This document shows, piece after piece, positions 8,965 to 17,811 of a stretch of DNA of 64,000 bases. The notes under the pieces are model-generated. The model did not search any database and had not been told where the DNA came from. It saw only the letters and a program-made list of their open reading frames with translations. Origin of the DNA: Syntrophaceae bacterium (lineage in GTDB: Bacteria; Desulfobacterota; Syntrophia; Syntrophales; Smithellaceae); the NCBI GenBank assembly GCA_003142535.1, contig PLMQ01000015.1:56693-120692 (forward strand). The letters are read 5' to 3'. The first letter of the stretch is position 1. Every line of letters begins with the position of its first letter. A program made the position numbers and the translations under genes.

Positions 8965-9378
8965 ATGATGCAATTCAATCAAAATAAACAGCGGAAAAGA
9001 TATCAAAAAGGCTTTACTCTCATCGAGATTCTCATCGTTGTAATTATCATTGGCCTCATCGCCTCACTTGTTGCTCCCAATTTGATTGGCCGTTATGAAC
9101 GGTCAAAAGAAGAAATCGGCAAAGCCCAGGTGGAAATGCTTTCTTCCGGTGTATTGTCTTTCAAACTGGATGTCGATAGATATCCGGTAAGTCTTGAGGA
9201 AATGGTGAAATCAACAGATCCTAAATGGCGAGGACCTTACCTTTCCAAGCAGACTATCCCCAAGGATCCCTGGGGACAGGATTATCAATATAAGGTTCCC
9301 GGCGAGCATGGTCCCTTTGATCTTTATTCTCTGGGGGCAACCGGCAAGTTTGACGATAAATCTCCCCATAACTGGTAA
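8965..9378 (+). CDS. gspG: Type II secretion major pseudopilin GspG
   Basis: 137 aa. A class III prepilin leader ends at Gly16 before Phe17, with the conserved Glu at mature position 5 (Glu21), followed by a ~20-residue hydrophobic helix. The globular domain carries the GspG pattern WRGPYLSK, PKDPWGQDYQY and YSLGATGKFD, which holds the calcium-binding loop. The subunit forms the pseudopilus that pushes exoproteins through the secretin; a prepilin peptidase, not in this window, would process it. The RBS is GGAG at 8953-8956. It is the first gene of a tight operon, with gspE starting 2 bp after its stop. Placing G first is unusual against the enterobacterial C-to-M order. Confidence 0.95.
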   Translation: MMQFNQNKQRKRYQKGFTLIEILIVVIIIGLIASLVAPNLIGRYERSKEEIGKAQVEMLSSGVLSFKLDVDRYPVSLEEMVKSTDPKWRGPYLSKQTIPKDPWGQDYQYKVPGEHGPFDLYSLGATGKFDDKSPHNW

Positions 9379-9380
9379 AT

Positions 9381-11057
9381 ATGTCCTTAGGAAAAATTCT
9401 ACAAGATCGTTACGGCTTTCAAGATGAAGAACTGCAGAAGGCTTTGAATCTTCAGCAGGAACTGGGCGGACAAATCGGCCAGATCCTTATTCAAATAGGT
9501 TCGATTACCGAAAGCCAGCTCATCGAGGCGTTGTCCAGTCATTTGAACATACCTCTTTTCACGGATGAATGGCAGGAGGAGGAGACTCTGCGGACTTATC
9601 TGAATGAAAGACTCTCTTACGATTTCTTAATTAAAAACAAATTCCTCCCTTTGAAGATCGATCACGCCAACAAAATTATCACCGGTATTGTCAGTGATCC
9701 TTTCAATTACCAGATTTTTGACTATGTGGTAAACAAAACCGGGTACACCATGAAATTGCATTTGGCCACCGAGCAGACGATCAAGGAATTTTCCCGGGAT
9801 TACCTGCAGGCGGACGGGAAAGATTTTGTTTCCCTCACGATAGAAGACGATACGGAAAAACTAAAAGAGATGGCCTTTGAGGCGCCGGTTATCAAATTTC
9901 TCAACAATCTTTTGAGTCAAGCCGTTGAGGAAAGGGCGTCTGATATTCATATTGATTCCTCGGAAAAGGTCTTTCGTGTCCGGTTTAGGATTGATGGAAT
10001 TCTTCATGATATTGACACTCTGGAAGAAGCATTTTATCTGGCTACTGTATCCAGAATAAAGCTTCTTTCGGGCCTGGATATTGCCGAAAACAGATTGCCC
10101 CAGGACGGAAAATTCACTACGAAGATAGCATCCCGCTTACTGGATATCCGTGTGTCCACGATGCCGACAATCGGCGGCGGCGGCGTGGTTATGAGGCTGC
10201 TCTATCGGGAAAAAATTTCTTTTGATCTCGAATATCTGGGATTTGAGGCCGATCATAAGGAAATCGCCCTCAAACTGATCTCCCAGCCTTATGGCATCCT
10301 TCTGGTAACCGGGCCCACCGGGTCGGGCAAGACGACGACTCTTTATTCGATGCTCACCAAGCTCAACAGCAGCGAGCGTAAAATTATTACTGTTGAGGAC
10401 CCTGTGGAATATCAATTGGAACGAATCAGCCAGATTCAGGTTAAAAGTGAAATTGGATTGACTTTTGCCAATGCCCTTCGTTCCATATTGAGGCATGATC
10501 CGGACATTATCATGGTCGGTGAAATCCGGGACAGGGAAACTGCCGAGATATCAATACAATCGGCGTTAACGGGCCATCTTGTATTATCAACATTGCATAC
10601 CAACGATGCCCCCAGCAGCCTCTTTCGGCTCATAGAAATGAATATCGCCGATTATCTGATGAATGCATCGGTTATTGGCGTTCTGGCCCAGCGCATTGTC
10701 AGGAAAAATTGCACTTTTTGCAGCGAGCCCGATACACTTCCGGATTATTTGCTCAAAGAGTACGGTATCTATGAAATTGCTGAGCGTTTCAGCGGGTTAT
10801 TTGCAGGGAAGCCGGCCTTTTTGAAGGGGAAGGGATGTTCTCACTGCTCCAACACGGGATACAGAGGTCGGATAGCCATTTTTGAAATATTTCAATATAC
10901 CGACGATCTGAAGGAAGTATTTCTCAAGAAAATGTCTTTAGAATCATTGCGGGAAGCACTGCGGAAAGATAAAAATTTCCGTGTTCTCCGGGAAGATGGA
11001 ATGCTCAAAGTAGCCAAGGGATTAACGACACTGGAAGAGGTATTGCGGGTATGCTGA
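9381..11057 (+). CDS. gspE: Type II secretion ATPase GspE
   Basis: 558 aa hexameric cytoplasmic ATPase. The N-terminal MshEN/T2SSE_N domain is at about 1-150. The catalytic domain has Walker A GPTGSGKTT (311-319), the Asp box TVEDPVEYQLE, Walker B DIIMVGEIRDRETAEI and a His box around STLHTND. A C-terminal zinc-binding module has Cys444, Cys447, Cys486 and Cys489 (the tetracysteine motif of GspE/PilB). It drives pseudopilus assembly with GspF and GspL. Family length is normal. The gene overlaps gspF by 7 bp. Confidence 0.95.
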   Translation: MSLGKILQDRYGFQDEELQKALNLQQELGGQIGQILIQIGSITESQLIEALSSHLNIPLFTDEWQEEETLRTYLNERLSYDFLIKNKFLPLKIDHANKIITGIVSDPFNYQIFDYVVNKTGYTMKLHLATEQTIKEFSRDYLQADGKDFVSLTIEDDTEKLKEMAFEAPVIKFLNNLLSQAVEERASDIHIDSSEKVFRVRFRIDGILHDIDTLEEAFYLATVSRIKLLSGLDIAENRLPQDGKFTTKIASRLLDIRVSTMPTIGGGGVVMRLLYREKISFDLEYLGFEADHKEIALKLISQPYGILLVTGPTGSGKTTTLYSMLTKLNSSERKIITVEDPVEYQLERISQIQVKSEIGLTFANALRSILRHDPDIIMVGEIRDRETAEISIQSALTGHLVLSTLHTNDAPSSLFRLIEMNIADYLMNASVIGVLAQRIVRKNCTFCSEPDTLPDYLLKEYGIYEIAERFSGLFAGKPAFLKGKGCSHCSNTGYRGRIAIFEIFQYTDDLKEVFLKKMSLESLREALRKDKNFRVLREDGMLKVAKGLTTLEEVLRVC

Positions 11058-12256
11058 CCGAGTTTGCCTACAATTCGCTTGATGCCGCAGGACATGAAAG
11101 CAGAGGATTAATCTCCGCCAATGATAGAGCTCAGGCGATTTCAACGCTGAGAGCCCGGGGATTGACTGTAACCGATCTGGTGGAAAGGGAGGCGAAAAGC
11201 GGCACCAAATTTGTTTTCCGCAAGAATTTTAATGATACCGATATCTACAATGTGGCGCGGGAATTAAGCACATTGTTGCGCTCCGGGATGCGCATAGATA
11301 AAGCCTTTGAACTTTTGATCACGGCAACCACCAAGGAGAGTTTAAGAGAGATTCTTTCCACAGTGCTGTCGGATATCAAATCAGGAAAAGGTGTTGCTCA
11401 GTCTTTCGACAATACAGGCCGGTTCAATTCGCTTTTTATCAGCATGATTTCCATCAGCGAAGCGGTCGGCGAACTGCAGACGGCTTTTGAAAATATCGCC
11501 CAGTATTTGAAGTTTCAGATCCAGTTCAAGGCCGAAATCCGCAATACCCTGACCTATCCTGTCTTTCTTGTATTAGCCAGTATTGTTACTTTTCTTGTTA
11601 TCTTCCAATTTATTGTGCCGCGGTTCTTCAGCATTTTCGGCTCCGACAGCAGCCAGCTTCCCCTGCCGGCCAAAATTCTTTATGCCTTAAGCGGGTGGCT
11701 TAATTTTTATACTCTGGGAATTATTGCCGGGATCGTGGCTGTTTTTTTTGTTGCCAGAAAACTTTATCCAACCAGAGTGAAGCTCCCCAATATTTATAAC
11801 TCTCTTGCGCATTTGCCCGGTATTCGTAATCTCATTCTGGATCTGGAGCTCTCCCGGTTTTCCTATTCCATGTATGCGGTTTTGCAAAGCGGTGTCGAAT
11901 TTATTAAGGCTCTTAAATTATCGGCATCACTTATTCAAAATGAAAACTACCGTGGCCCTATTGCGTCCCTGGTCGGACAGATCAAAGAAGGCAGAAAGAT
12001 TGCCGATGTTTTTGCACAGGTGCATTTTTTACCGCAGATTGTTCCCAATATGTTGAGAGTTGGTGAAGAAAGCGGAAATCTTAAAGACATGTTTTTTGAG
12101 CTTTATCAGATATTCGATGAACGCTTCAAAAACGGCATCAAAAGGGTGCTGGTTCTGGTGGAGCCGATGATTATCATTATAATGGGGCTGATTGTGGGTT
12201 TCATTGTCATTACTTTGATTCTCACGGTCATGAGTGTGAGCAGCATTAAATTATGA
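11051..12256 (+). CDS. gspF: Type II secretion inner-membrane platform protein GspF
   Basis: 401 aa with two T2SSF domains and three transmembrane helices (about 165-190, 215-235 and the C-terminal LVEPMIIIIMGLIVGFIVIT segment). The family hallmarks ELSTLLRSGMRIDKAFELL and LRVGEESGNLKDMF are present. It forms the polytopic platform that couples GspE to pseudopilin assembly. The start lies within gspE and the stop overlaps gspH by 4 bp (ATGA), so the three genes are translationally coupled. Confidence 0.95.
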   Translation: MLTEFAYNSLDAAGHESRGLISANDRAQAISTLRARGLTVTDLVEREAKSGTKFVFRKNFNDTDIYNVARELSTLLRSGMRIDKAFELLITATTKESLREILSTVLSDIKSGKGVAQSFDNTGRFNSLFISMISISEAVGELQTAFENIAQYLKFQIQFKAEIRNTLTYPVFLVLASIVTFLVIFQFIVPRFFSIFGSDSSQLPLPAKILYALSGWLNFYTLGIIAGIVAVFFVARKLYPTRVKLPNIYNSLAHLPGIRNLILDLELSRFSYSMYAVLQSGVEFIKALKLSASLIQNENYRGPIASLVGQIKEGRKIADVFAQVHFLPQIVPNMLRVGEESGNLKDMFFELYQIFDERFKNGIKRVLVLVEPMIIIIMGLIVGFIVITLILTVMSVSSIKL

Positions 12257-12660
12257 GAAATCAACACGGGTTCAGCCTGATCGAGCTCCTTATTGTAGTG
12301 TCGATTATCGGTTTGATGATGACCGTGACTCTGCCTATCTCCTTCAATATGTATGCCCGGTACAAAGCTTCGCTGACGGCCCAGGAAGTGATGGTCGCCG
12401 TTGCCGATTTAAGGCGGGAATCTTTTCTTTACAGTGAAAACAAAGTCATATCCTCCGCCAGCGATAAGATGACGATAAACGGGGAAACAAAGATATTTAC
12501 TGATACTCGTATTCGTATTGATTTACCCATTCAATTTTATAAAAACGGTACCACATCCGGGGGCAGCATCAACCTGATTATTGGGGGATATGCTTTTAAG
12601 TTAAACGTGAAAGCACCCCTGGGCGATTTGAGTTTAGACGGAGGATCACAGGCAACATGA
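12253..12660 (+). CDS. gspH: Minor pseudopilin, GspH-like
   Basis: 135 aa prepilin-like protein. It has a very short leader (cleavage after Gly6, mature Phe1), Glu at +5 (Glu11), a hydrophobic helix, then a small beta-rich domain. By position between GspF and GspI, and by type, it is the GspH minor pseudopilin, which in known systems links the tip complex I-J-K to the GspG shaft. The globular part is too divergent to place by motif, so the H assignment rests on order and size. It overlaps the next gene by ATGA. Confidence 0.8.
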   Translation: MRNQHGFSLIELLIVVSIIGLMMTVTLPISFNMYARYKASLTAQEVMVAVADLRRESFLYSENKVISSASDKMTINGETKIFTDTRIRIDLPIQFYKNGTTSGGSINLIIGGYAFKLNVKAPLGDLSLDGGSQAT

Positions 12661-13091
12661 AAAAACAGCAGGAGAAGGGATTTCTGGTACTGGAAATTCT
12701 TATCGCCGGCCTGATTCTGACTGCAAGTATTGCCGCCACCATGTACCTTTTCCAGTTGGGTTATGGTTATCTCGAAAAGACACGGCTCTCCAACGTTTTG
12801 TCCTCGAAGCTGATTCAGGCCGGTGGTCTGTTCAAAACTCTGGAACTTGATCGCGAGTCGGGAACAGAAGATATCGGTGACGGAGTTAAGCTGAAATGGA
12901 AATCCCAGCTTTTGGGTACTTCAATCTCGAAGTCCGGGGGAGGCGGGTCTACAATTCAATTTGCCTACGAACTCTTTATTTACAGGGTAGATTTTACAAT
13001 GCTGTACCAGGGGATGGACAGAGATTATCAAATTAATGTGTTCAGATATAAATCATCATTTTCCAACACCAACAAGAAAATGCCCAGCTAA
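12657..13091 (+). CDS. gspI: Minor pseudopilin, GspI-like
   Basis: 144 aa. The leader ends at Gly8 (KGF), with Glu13 at mature +5 in FLVLEILIAG, followed by a single hydrophobic helix and a compact domain. The pattern after the helix (LEKTRLSNVLSSKLIQAG) resembles GspI, where the first minor pseudopilin of the tip complex has an Ala/Ser-rich stalk. It overlaps both neighbours: 4 bp with gspH and 56 bp with gspJ. Tip assembly with J and K is inferred from order. Confidence 0.8.
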   Translation: MKKQQEKGFLVLEILIAGLILTASIAATMYLFQLGYGYLEKTRLSNVLSSKLIQAGGLFKTLELDRESGTEDIGDGVKLKWKSQLLGTSISKSGGGGSTIQFAYELFIYRVDFTMLYQGMDRDYQINVFRYKSSFSNTNKKMPS

Positions 13092-13743
13092 AGGTTACAC
13101 GCTGATCGAAGTCCTGGTGGCAATGGCCATCTTTACTTCCATGCTGGTTCTGGCCGGAATGGCGCTTAATCAGGGGCTCCGGCAATATCATGGTCTGGTC
13201 GCCAGAGGTCTCGGATTTTGGGACCATGCTAAAAAAATCTGGATCGATAAGAGTTTTAACTCCATTATTGATTACTATGTAAACACAAGGAGTAATGGAT
13301 GGTTTCCTTATTTTAAGGGAAATTCCGACAGTGTTTCCTATGTATCGCTGGCGCCCTTTGCTGATGAAGTTCCCGTCGTGGTTTGGATAAAAAGCGAAAC
13401 GCAGGAAAACGGGAAAAGCGCCTTGCGGTATTATGAGCTTCCTGTTTATGCCCAAACGTTTGAGGATATTGATCGGGATGAGGTATTCGGGGATTATAAA
13501 AAAGGGAAATCCTTTAACCTGCTTACGGATGTTGAAGGCATCTCTTTTGAGTATTATGGTTGCAGCATCATTGACCAGCAATGCCGGTGGCTGACTCTGT
13601 ATGACGGGGGCAATATGAAGGTGCTTCCGTCATCAGTAAAGATAGAATACAAGCTAAATGGCGAAAAAGGCTCTTTCCTTTTCGATATTCATGTCAATTC
13701 CCGGATGAAGATGCATTATAATGACTTATATTACAAACAATAA
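13036..13743 (+). CDS. gspJ: Minor pseudopilin, GspJ-like
   Basis: 235 aa. The start ATG lies inside gspI, giving a 20-residue leader that ends KG before mature Tyr1; Glu25 is at +5 in YTLIEVLVAMAIF. This is the best of the minor pseudopilin signals here. The length is typical for GspJ, the largest of the H-I-J set. No ATG nearer to the prepilin site was seen, which supports the long overlap with gspI. In characterised systems GspJ recruits GspK in the pseudopilus tip. Confidence 0.85.
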   Translation: MCSDINHHFPTPTRKCPAKGYTLIEVLVAMAIFTSMLVLAGMALNQGLRQYHGLVARGLGFWDHAKKIWIDKSFNSIIDYYVNTRSNGWFPYFKGNSDSVSYVSLAPFADEVPVVVWIKSETQENGKSALRYYELPVYAQTFEDIDRDEVFGDYKKGKSFNLLTDVEGISFEYYGCSIIDQQCRWLTLYDGGNMKVLPSSVKIEYKLNGEKGSFLFDIHVNSRMKMHYNDLYYKQ

Positions 13744-14644
13744 AGGTTCGACAACCATTCTGATCATACTGATTGCCGGGGTCATCATGACCGTTGGCCT
13801 GGGATTTAACTGGCTGGTCAGGGAACATATCAAGGCGTCAACGGGATTAAAGAACAAGGCGGAAGCAATTTTAAAGGCCAGATCTGCTTATGACACCCTG
13901 ATTTATCTCATGCTCAACGGGCAACTGGCTGAAAATGCGATGATATTCTCCGGCGTTCAGGATTTGACGAAGCTTACGTCCATTCCGCTGAATGGGAAAG
14001 AAGTATCATTAGCGGATGACCTTTACGTCAAGGTTCAGGAGAGCAACGGCCTTTTATCTCTGACTAATATTAACTCACAAGCGATAGAAAGATTAATCAA
14101 AAACGTAGCCCAGGTGGAAAATCCCTCCATTCCCGTCAATAGTCTTCTGGACTGGATTGACACCAGTGGTTTAACCAGGATAAATGGCGCCGGCAAGTCT
14201 TATTATCGGGAACAGCAGTTGCCATATCAGACGAGGAACTATGCCTTGCAGTACAAGGAAGAAATAACATTTGTCAGGGGTATCGGCCGTGATATTTATA
14301 TGAAGATTGAACCGTATCTGACCATGCTGCCTTCTTCAGGTTTTAACCCGAATACGGCTGATGATGAAGTTTTGAAAGCCTATCTGAATATCGAAACGGA
14401 ATCTCTCAATGCCCTGAAAGATTATATGTCCAAGACGCCACTAACCTCGTCTGCGGCATTGTTTTTCTTAACCGGTCGCCAGTTGACTTCAACTCCGGAA
14501 GTATCGTATTTTTCTCCATCGCGATTCATGGAAATGACGGTCAGAGCGGGTTCACCGCGAAGCCTTTGCACTATCAAGGCGGGATTGTACTTTATTAGTA
14601 ATAACATTACTCCATACAGCGTTCTTTACTGGCGTGAAGAGTAG
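13721..14644 (+). CDS. gspK: Type II secretion tip pseudopilin GspK
   Basis: 307 aa. A short leader ends at Gly9, with a non-acidic residue at mature +5 (Ile14), as in GspK, which caps the pseudopilus. The helix is followed by the GspK pattern: KAEAILKARSAYDTLIYLML, a LLDWIDTSG block (loop region), and two helix-hairpin-helix-like stretches, the second beginning FNPNTADDEVLKAYL. The gene overlaps gspJ by 23 bp. Calcium-binding residues cannot be verified by eye. Confidence 0.88.
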   Translation: MTYITNNKGSTTILIILIAGVIMTVGLGFNWLVREHIKASTGLKNKAEAILKARSAYDTLIYLMLNGQLAENAMIFSGVQDLTKLTSIPLNGKEVSLADDLYVKVQESNGLLSLTNINSQAIERLIKNVAQVENPSIPVNSLLDWIDTSGLTRINGAGKSYYREQQLPYQTRNYALQYKEEITFVRGIGRDIYMKIEPYLTMLPSSGFNPNTADDEVLKAYLNIETESLNALKDYMSKTPLTSSAALFFLTGRQLTSTPEVSYFSPSRFMEMTVRAGSPRSLCTIKAGLYFISNNITPYSVLYWREE

Positions 14645-14648
14645 GTCT

Positions 14649-15830
14649 ATGAAAAAAATAATGGCGGCATACTGGCATAAAGACGGCCTGGATATTTATT
14701 CATACGCAGGCCAGGTGCCGTTCAAGTATGCTTCGGGCACACTGGAGGGTATTGAACCCATTAAAAGAGGTTGGGGCATAAAAGCCCTGATTGTCGGGAA
14801 AGACCGGCTGATGCATGTGCGCAAGCGTTATCCGCCGGCGCCGCTGGAAAAACTGACCAAAGCCGTCGCCCTGGAAATAGGAGAAATATTTCCCATTGCC
14901 CAACCGGCATTTTATTGCCGTATCTTCAAATCCATCAGTAATTATGTCGAGCTGGATATCTGGGCATGGGAAACCGCTGCCTATGAAAAGCTGAAAGATG
15001 TTTTCCCCTTCAGTCATGTTATCCCGGAAGACGTTCTTTTTACAGCCAGCGATCCTGAAGTTTGGATCTTTCAGCAGCGGGATTTGATCCATATGGTGGC
15101 GCATGCTCGCGGAAGATTTCTCGATAGCGCCTCCGTTCCCCTTGCCGATTTCGATTATGAACAGATCAACCGCTTTCTTCTGAACCTGAGTCAGACCGGG
15201 GAAGAAATTAAAAAAATCAGTATCTATGGATTGAGGCAAATCCAGATAAAAAACATACCTGGCCTGCAAATGGTCCGCACCGAAGAGAAAACTTACCCTC
15301 CTTGCGTAGCGACCATGGCTCAGATAGATCTCCGGGAATTCAAGATCAGAGGCGAACATAGTTTCCTTTCCCATTTGCCTCTGGCTATGCGTCTGTGTTT
15401 GTATCTGGCTGTCGGTTACGCGTTCATGCTTTTTTTGACAGTGACGAATTACGACCGGGCGGCAACGGAGATCAGGCAGAAGATAGCGGCTATGGATAAA
15501 ACAACCGCCGGCCTGGAGGCAGCAAAGCCTGCCGTGGATTACTCTGATGTTGTTCAGGAGATCAATGCCCGGCTGCAGAAGTCTCCGGCGCCTGTAAAAA
15601 TTATGAATATGCTGGCGCAGACACTACCCGAAGGCAGTTATATCAATAGAATCATATTTGCCGAAAACCATCTGGAACTCAATGTTGCGTCTAAAAATCC
15701 TCTGGCGCTGGTTAAAGCGCTGAGCAGCGGAGATGGTGTTCAAAAGGTAACGATCAAGGGGACGCTTTCCCGGGATAAAAGAACGGGCTTCTATACCTGT
15801 ACTGTGATTATGGAGCTTTTGGCGAAATAA
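14649..15830 (+). CDS. gspL: GspL-like inner-membrane protein (PilN-like periplasmic part)
   Basis: About 393 aa. A cytoplasmic N-terminal domain is followed by one transmembrane helix (about 240-262, LAMRLCLYLAVGYAFMLFL), a short coiled coil and a C-terminal ferredoxin-like domain as in GspL/PilN. GspL anchors GspE to the membrane. I chose ATG 14649, which has GAGTAGG just upstream; a GTG at 14634 would add five residues and overlap gspK. The cytoplasmic domain is weakly conserved, so identity rests on topology and on position between K and M. Confidence 0.8.
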   Translation: MKKIMAAYWHKDGLDIYSYAGQVPFKYASGTLEGIEPIKRGWGIKALIVGKDRLMHVRKRYPPAPLEKLTKAVALEIGEIFPIAQPAFYCRIFKSISNYVELDIWAWETAAYEKLKDVFPFSHVIPEDVLFTASDPEVWIFQQRDLIHMVAHARGRFLDSASVPLADFDYEQINRFLLNLSQTGEEIKKISIYGLRQIQIKNIPGLQMVRTEEKTYPPCVATMAQIDLREFKIRGEHSFLSHLPLAMRLCLYLAVGYAFMLFLTVTNYDRAATEIRQKIAAMDKTTAGLEAAKPAVDYSDVVQEINARLQKSPAPVKIMNMLAQTLPEGSYINRIIFAENHLELNVASKNPLALVKALSSGDGVQKVTIKGTLSRDKRTGFYTCTVIMELLAK

Positions 15831-15837
15831 AAATATT

Positions 15838-16380
15838 ATGTGGAAGATGATTGAACCAAAAATATTTAAAATGATGGGGGTCTATGTGATCATTATCCTG
15901 GGCCTGATCAGGTTTATATTATATCCTCTCCAGGATTCTGTCGCCAAAAAGAAAATCATTTTTAATGAACTGTATGAAACCTGTGAACTCAAAGAGCAGC
16001 ATTTTGCAAGACGGAATCTGGATCAGCAAAAACCGCTTAAAAGCAGAATGGATAAGGAGACGATTGCTCCTTATCTTTATGAAAAAGAAATTCCTTTTTC
16101 CTCCATTCATGCCGGCATCCTGGAGGGCATAATTAAGGTTGCGGAGAAAAAAGGATTGGTTGTGCAGAATTTTGAAATGCTGGAACCGGCCACCGGTAAG
16201 ACAGTTAGCGAAGTACCGGTTCTGCTCAGGATGTCCGGAAAACCTCAGAATATGCTGGATATGCTTAAAATCATTACTGCCCAGAAGAAAATCATTCAGA
16301 TCAAGAGCCTGGAGATAAATAATAGAAGCGGGGAAATTGCGTTTTCCATGACCCTGGTGGCTTTCCGGATGGAAAAATGA
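15838..16380 (+). CDS. gspM: GspM/PilO-like inner-membrane protein
   Basis: 180 aa. A short cytoplasmic N-terminus and one transmembrane helix (about 14-32) are followed by a periplasmic region with a coiled coil (about 35-75) and a ferredoxin-like fold of PilO/GspM type. It pairs with GspL in the inner-membrane platform. It follows gspL after 7 bp and overlaps gspC by 4 bp. Sequence conservation is low in this family, so the call comes mainly from size, topology and order. Confidence 0.75.
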   Translation: MWKMIEPKIFKMMGVYVIIILGLIRFILYPLQDSVAKKKIIFNELYETCELKEQHFARRNLDQQKPLKSRMDKETIAPYLYEKEIPFSSIHAGILEGIIKVAEKKGLVVQNFEMLEPATGKTVSEVPVLLRMSGKPQNMLDMLKIITAQKKIIQIKSLEINNRSGEIAFSMTLVAFRMEK

Positions 16381-17183
16381 TTAAAAAGTATATGCCCAAT
16401 ATATCTGCCGTTCTTCACCGCCTTTCCGACAGGAAAGTGATTAAAGAATATATTTTGGATGTATCTGCTGTTCTTCTGATTACGCTAATGGCCTTCATTA
16501 TTGCCGGCCGGCCCGGAATAAATTCCCAGGTAAGACCGGCTTCCCCATATCCGGTTAAAACATTGTCTGCGGGGCCACCGCAGGAATCGAAAGAATCAAA
16601 TGGAATTATTCGGGCGATTGTGTCGGATCAGGCCGGCAAAGACATAAAAAAAAGGAATATTTTTATGGAAAGCGGTGTTTATACGGACTCCACAGGGCAG
16701 ATAGTACCGGATAATCCTTACGCTCTCATCGCTGTTTTGCAAGGTAAAGAGAGAAAGGCCGTTTTTCGCGATTACCAAGGTAAAGTGCTGACCTTGCCGG
16801 CAGGGGGAAAGCTGATTGATGGATTTGTGATTACCGGTATCGATGCTATGTCGGTGCGTCTTCAGAGAAGAAATGAACAAAAGAACTTGCGGCTTTTTAA
16901 TGCAGGGGGTAGTGTGCCTTCGTCTGCTATTGATAAAGACGGCGCTGTTCCCAAGAATCTTTACACATTGATCGGTATTCTTACCGGCAAAGAAAAGAAA
17001 GCGGTATTCAAAGATTACAAAGGTTCGGTTTCCATCCTCGGCGTTGGGACAAAACTTATTGATGGTGCTGTTATTACGGGGATTGATCCTACCGCTGTCC
17101 ACATTAAAAAAGATGGAGAAAAAAGCGAGTTGAAAATATTCAATTTCCATAATAGTGAAGAGGAAATAAGAAATAAGAAGTAG
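16377..17183 (+). CDS. gspC: GspC-like protein with two tandem homology-region domains
   Basis: 268 aa. A cytoplasmic N-terminus and one transmembrane helix (29-44) are followed by a Pro/Ser-rich linker and two copies of a 64-residue domain (about 112-175 and 193-256). The copies align without gaps; about 34 of 64 positions are identical by hand count, including GKE, KAVF, KLIDG and VITGID. The domain resembles the GspC/PilP homology region that docks to the secretin N0 domain. No PDZ domain follows. GspC links the inner-membrane platform to the secretin; here the link may have two docking heads. It overlaps gspM by ATGA. Confidence 0.75.
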   Translation: MIKKYMPNISAVLHRLSDRKVIKEYILDVSAVLLITLMAFIIAGRPGINSQVRPASPYPVKTLSAGPPQESKESNGIIRAIVSDQAGKDIKKRNIFMESGVYTDSTGQIVPDNPYALIAVLQGKERKAVFRDYQGKVLTLPAGGKLIDGFVITGIDAMSVRLQRRNEQKNLRLFNAGGSVPSSAIDKDGAVPKNLYTLIGILTGKEKKAVFKDYKGSVSILGVGTKLIDGAVITGIDPTAVHIKKDGEKSELKIFNFHNSEEEIRNKK

Positions 17184-17190
17184 GGCCGGC

Positions 17191-17811
17191 ATGAAAATGG
17201 GTACTAAAATATTTAGGAGTTTGTGGATTCTTTTCCCGGTCATTCTCCTGGCTTTGTGGGGCGGCAGAGTGTCGGCGGCAGATGTCTATTGTTTTCGGGA
17301 CAATGGCGGTGTAAATTATTATACCAATGTACCCGGACCGGGACGCACAAAGGTCCGTCTTCCCCTGATTGGCGAAAAAAGACACAAGGCTAAATTAAAT
17401 CCTGACCAGGGGGATATGACTTATGAACCGGTGATCAGTTCCGCCAGCCGGTATTTTGTTGTTGATGCGGATATTGTCCGGGCGGTGATCAAGGCGGAAT
17501 CCAATTACAATCACCGGGCCGTCTCTCCTAAAGGCGCCATGGGGTTGATGCAGCTTATGCCGGACACAGCAAGAGAAATGGGAGTGGCTGATCCTTTTGA
17601 TCCCGAAGCTAACATCCACGGAGGAGTAAAATATTTGAGTCAGCTTCTGGGATTGTTAAATGGCGAGCTTCCTCTGGCCCTGGCTGCTTATAATGCCGGT
17701 CCGTCGAGAGTTGTCGGCAAGAACAAAATCCCCCCCATTCCAGAGACCCGTAACTATGTGGAGAGGGTGTTGAAGTACTATAATAATCTTAAAGGAAGGA
17801 ACACCTTATGA
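17191..17811 (+). CDS. Periplasmic lytic transglycosylase (SLT domain) in the secretion operon
   Basis: 206 aa. The signal peptide is MKMGTKIFRSLWILFPVILL through about residue 29 (cleavage near VSA-AD). An N-terminal DUF4124-like segment (VYCFRDNGGVNYYTN) precedes an SLT/goose-lysozyme-type domain with catalytic Glu103 (KAESNYN), then GAMGLMQLMPDTA and the AYNAGP motif. It cleaves peptidoglycan between MurNAc and GlcNAc. It lies 7 bp after gspC and overlaps gspD by 4 bp, so it is probably made with the secretion machine to open the wall for the secretin or pseudopilus. That role is inferred from context. Confidence 0.9.
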   Translation: MKMGTKIFRSLWILFPVILLALWGGRVSAADVYCFRDNGGVNYYTNVPGPGRTKVRLPLIGEKRHKAKLNPDQGDMTYEPVISSASRYFVVDADIVRAVIKAESNYNHRAVSPKGAMGLMQLMPDTAREMGVADPFDPEANIHGGVKYLSQLLGLLNGELPLALAAYNAGPSRVVGKNKIPPIPETRNYVERVLKYYNNLKGRNTL

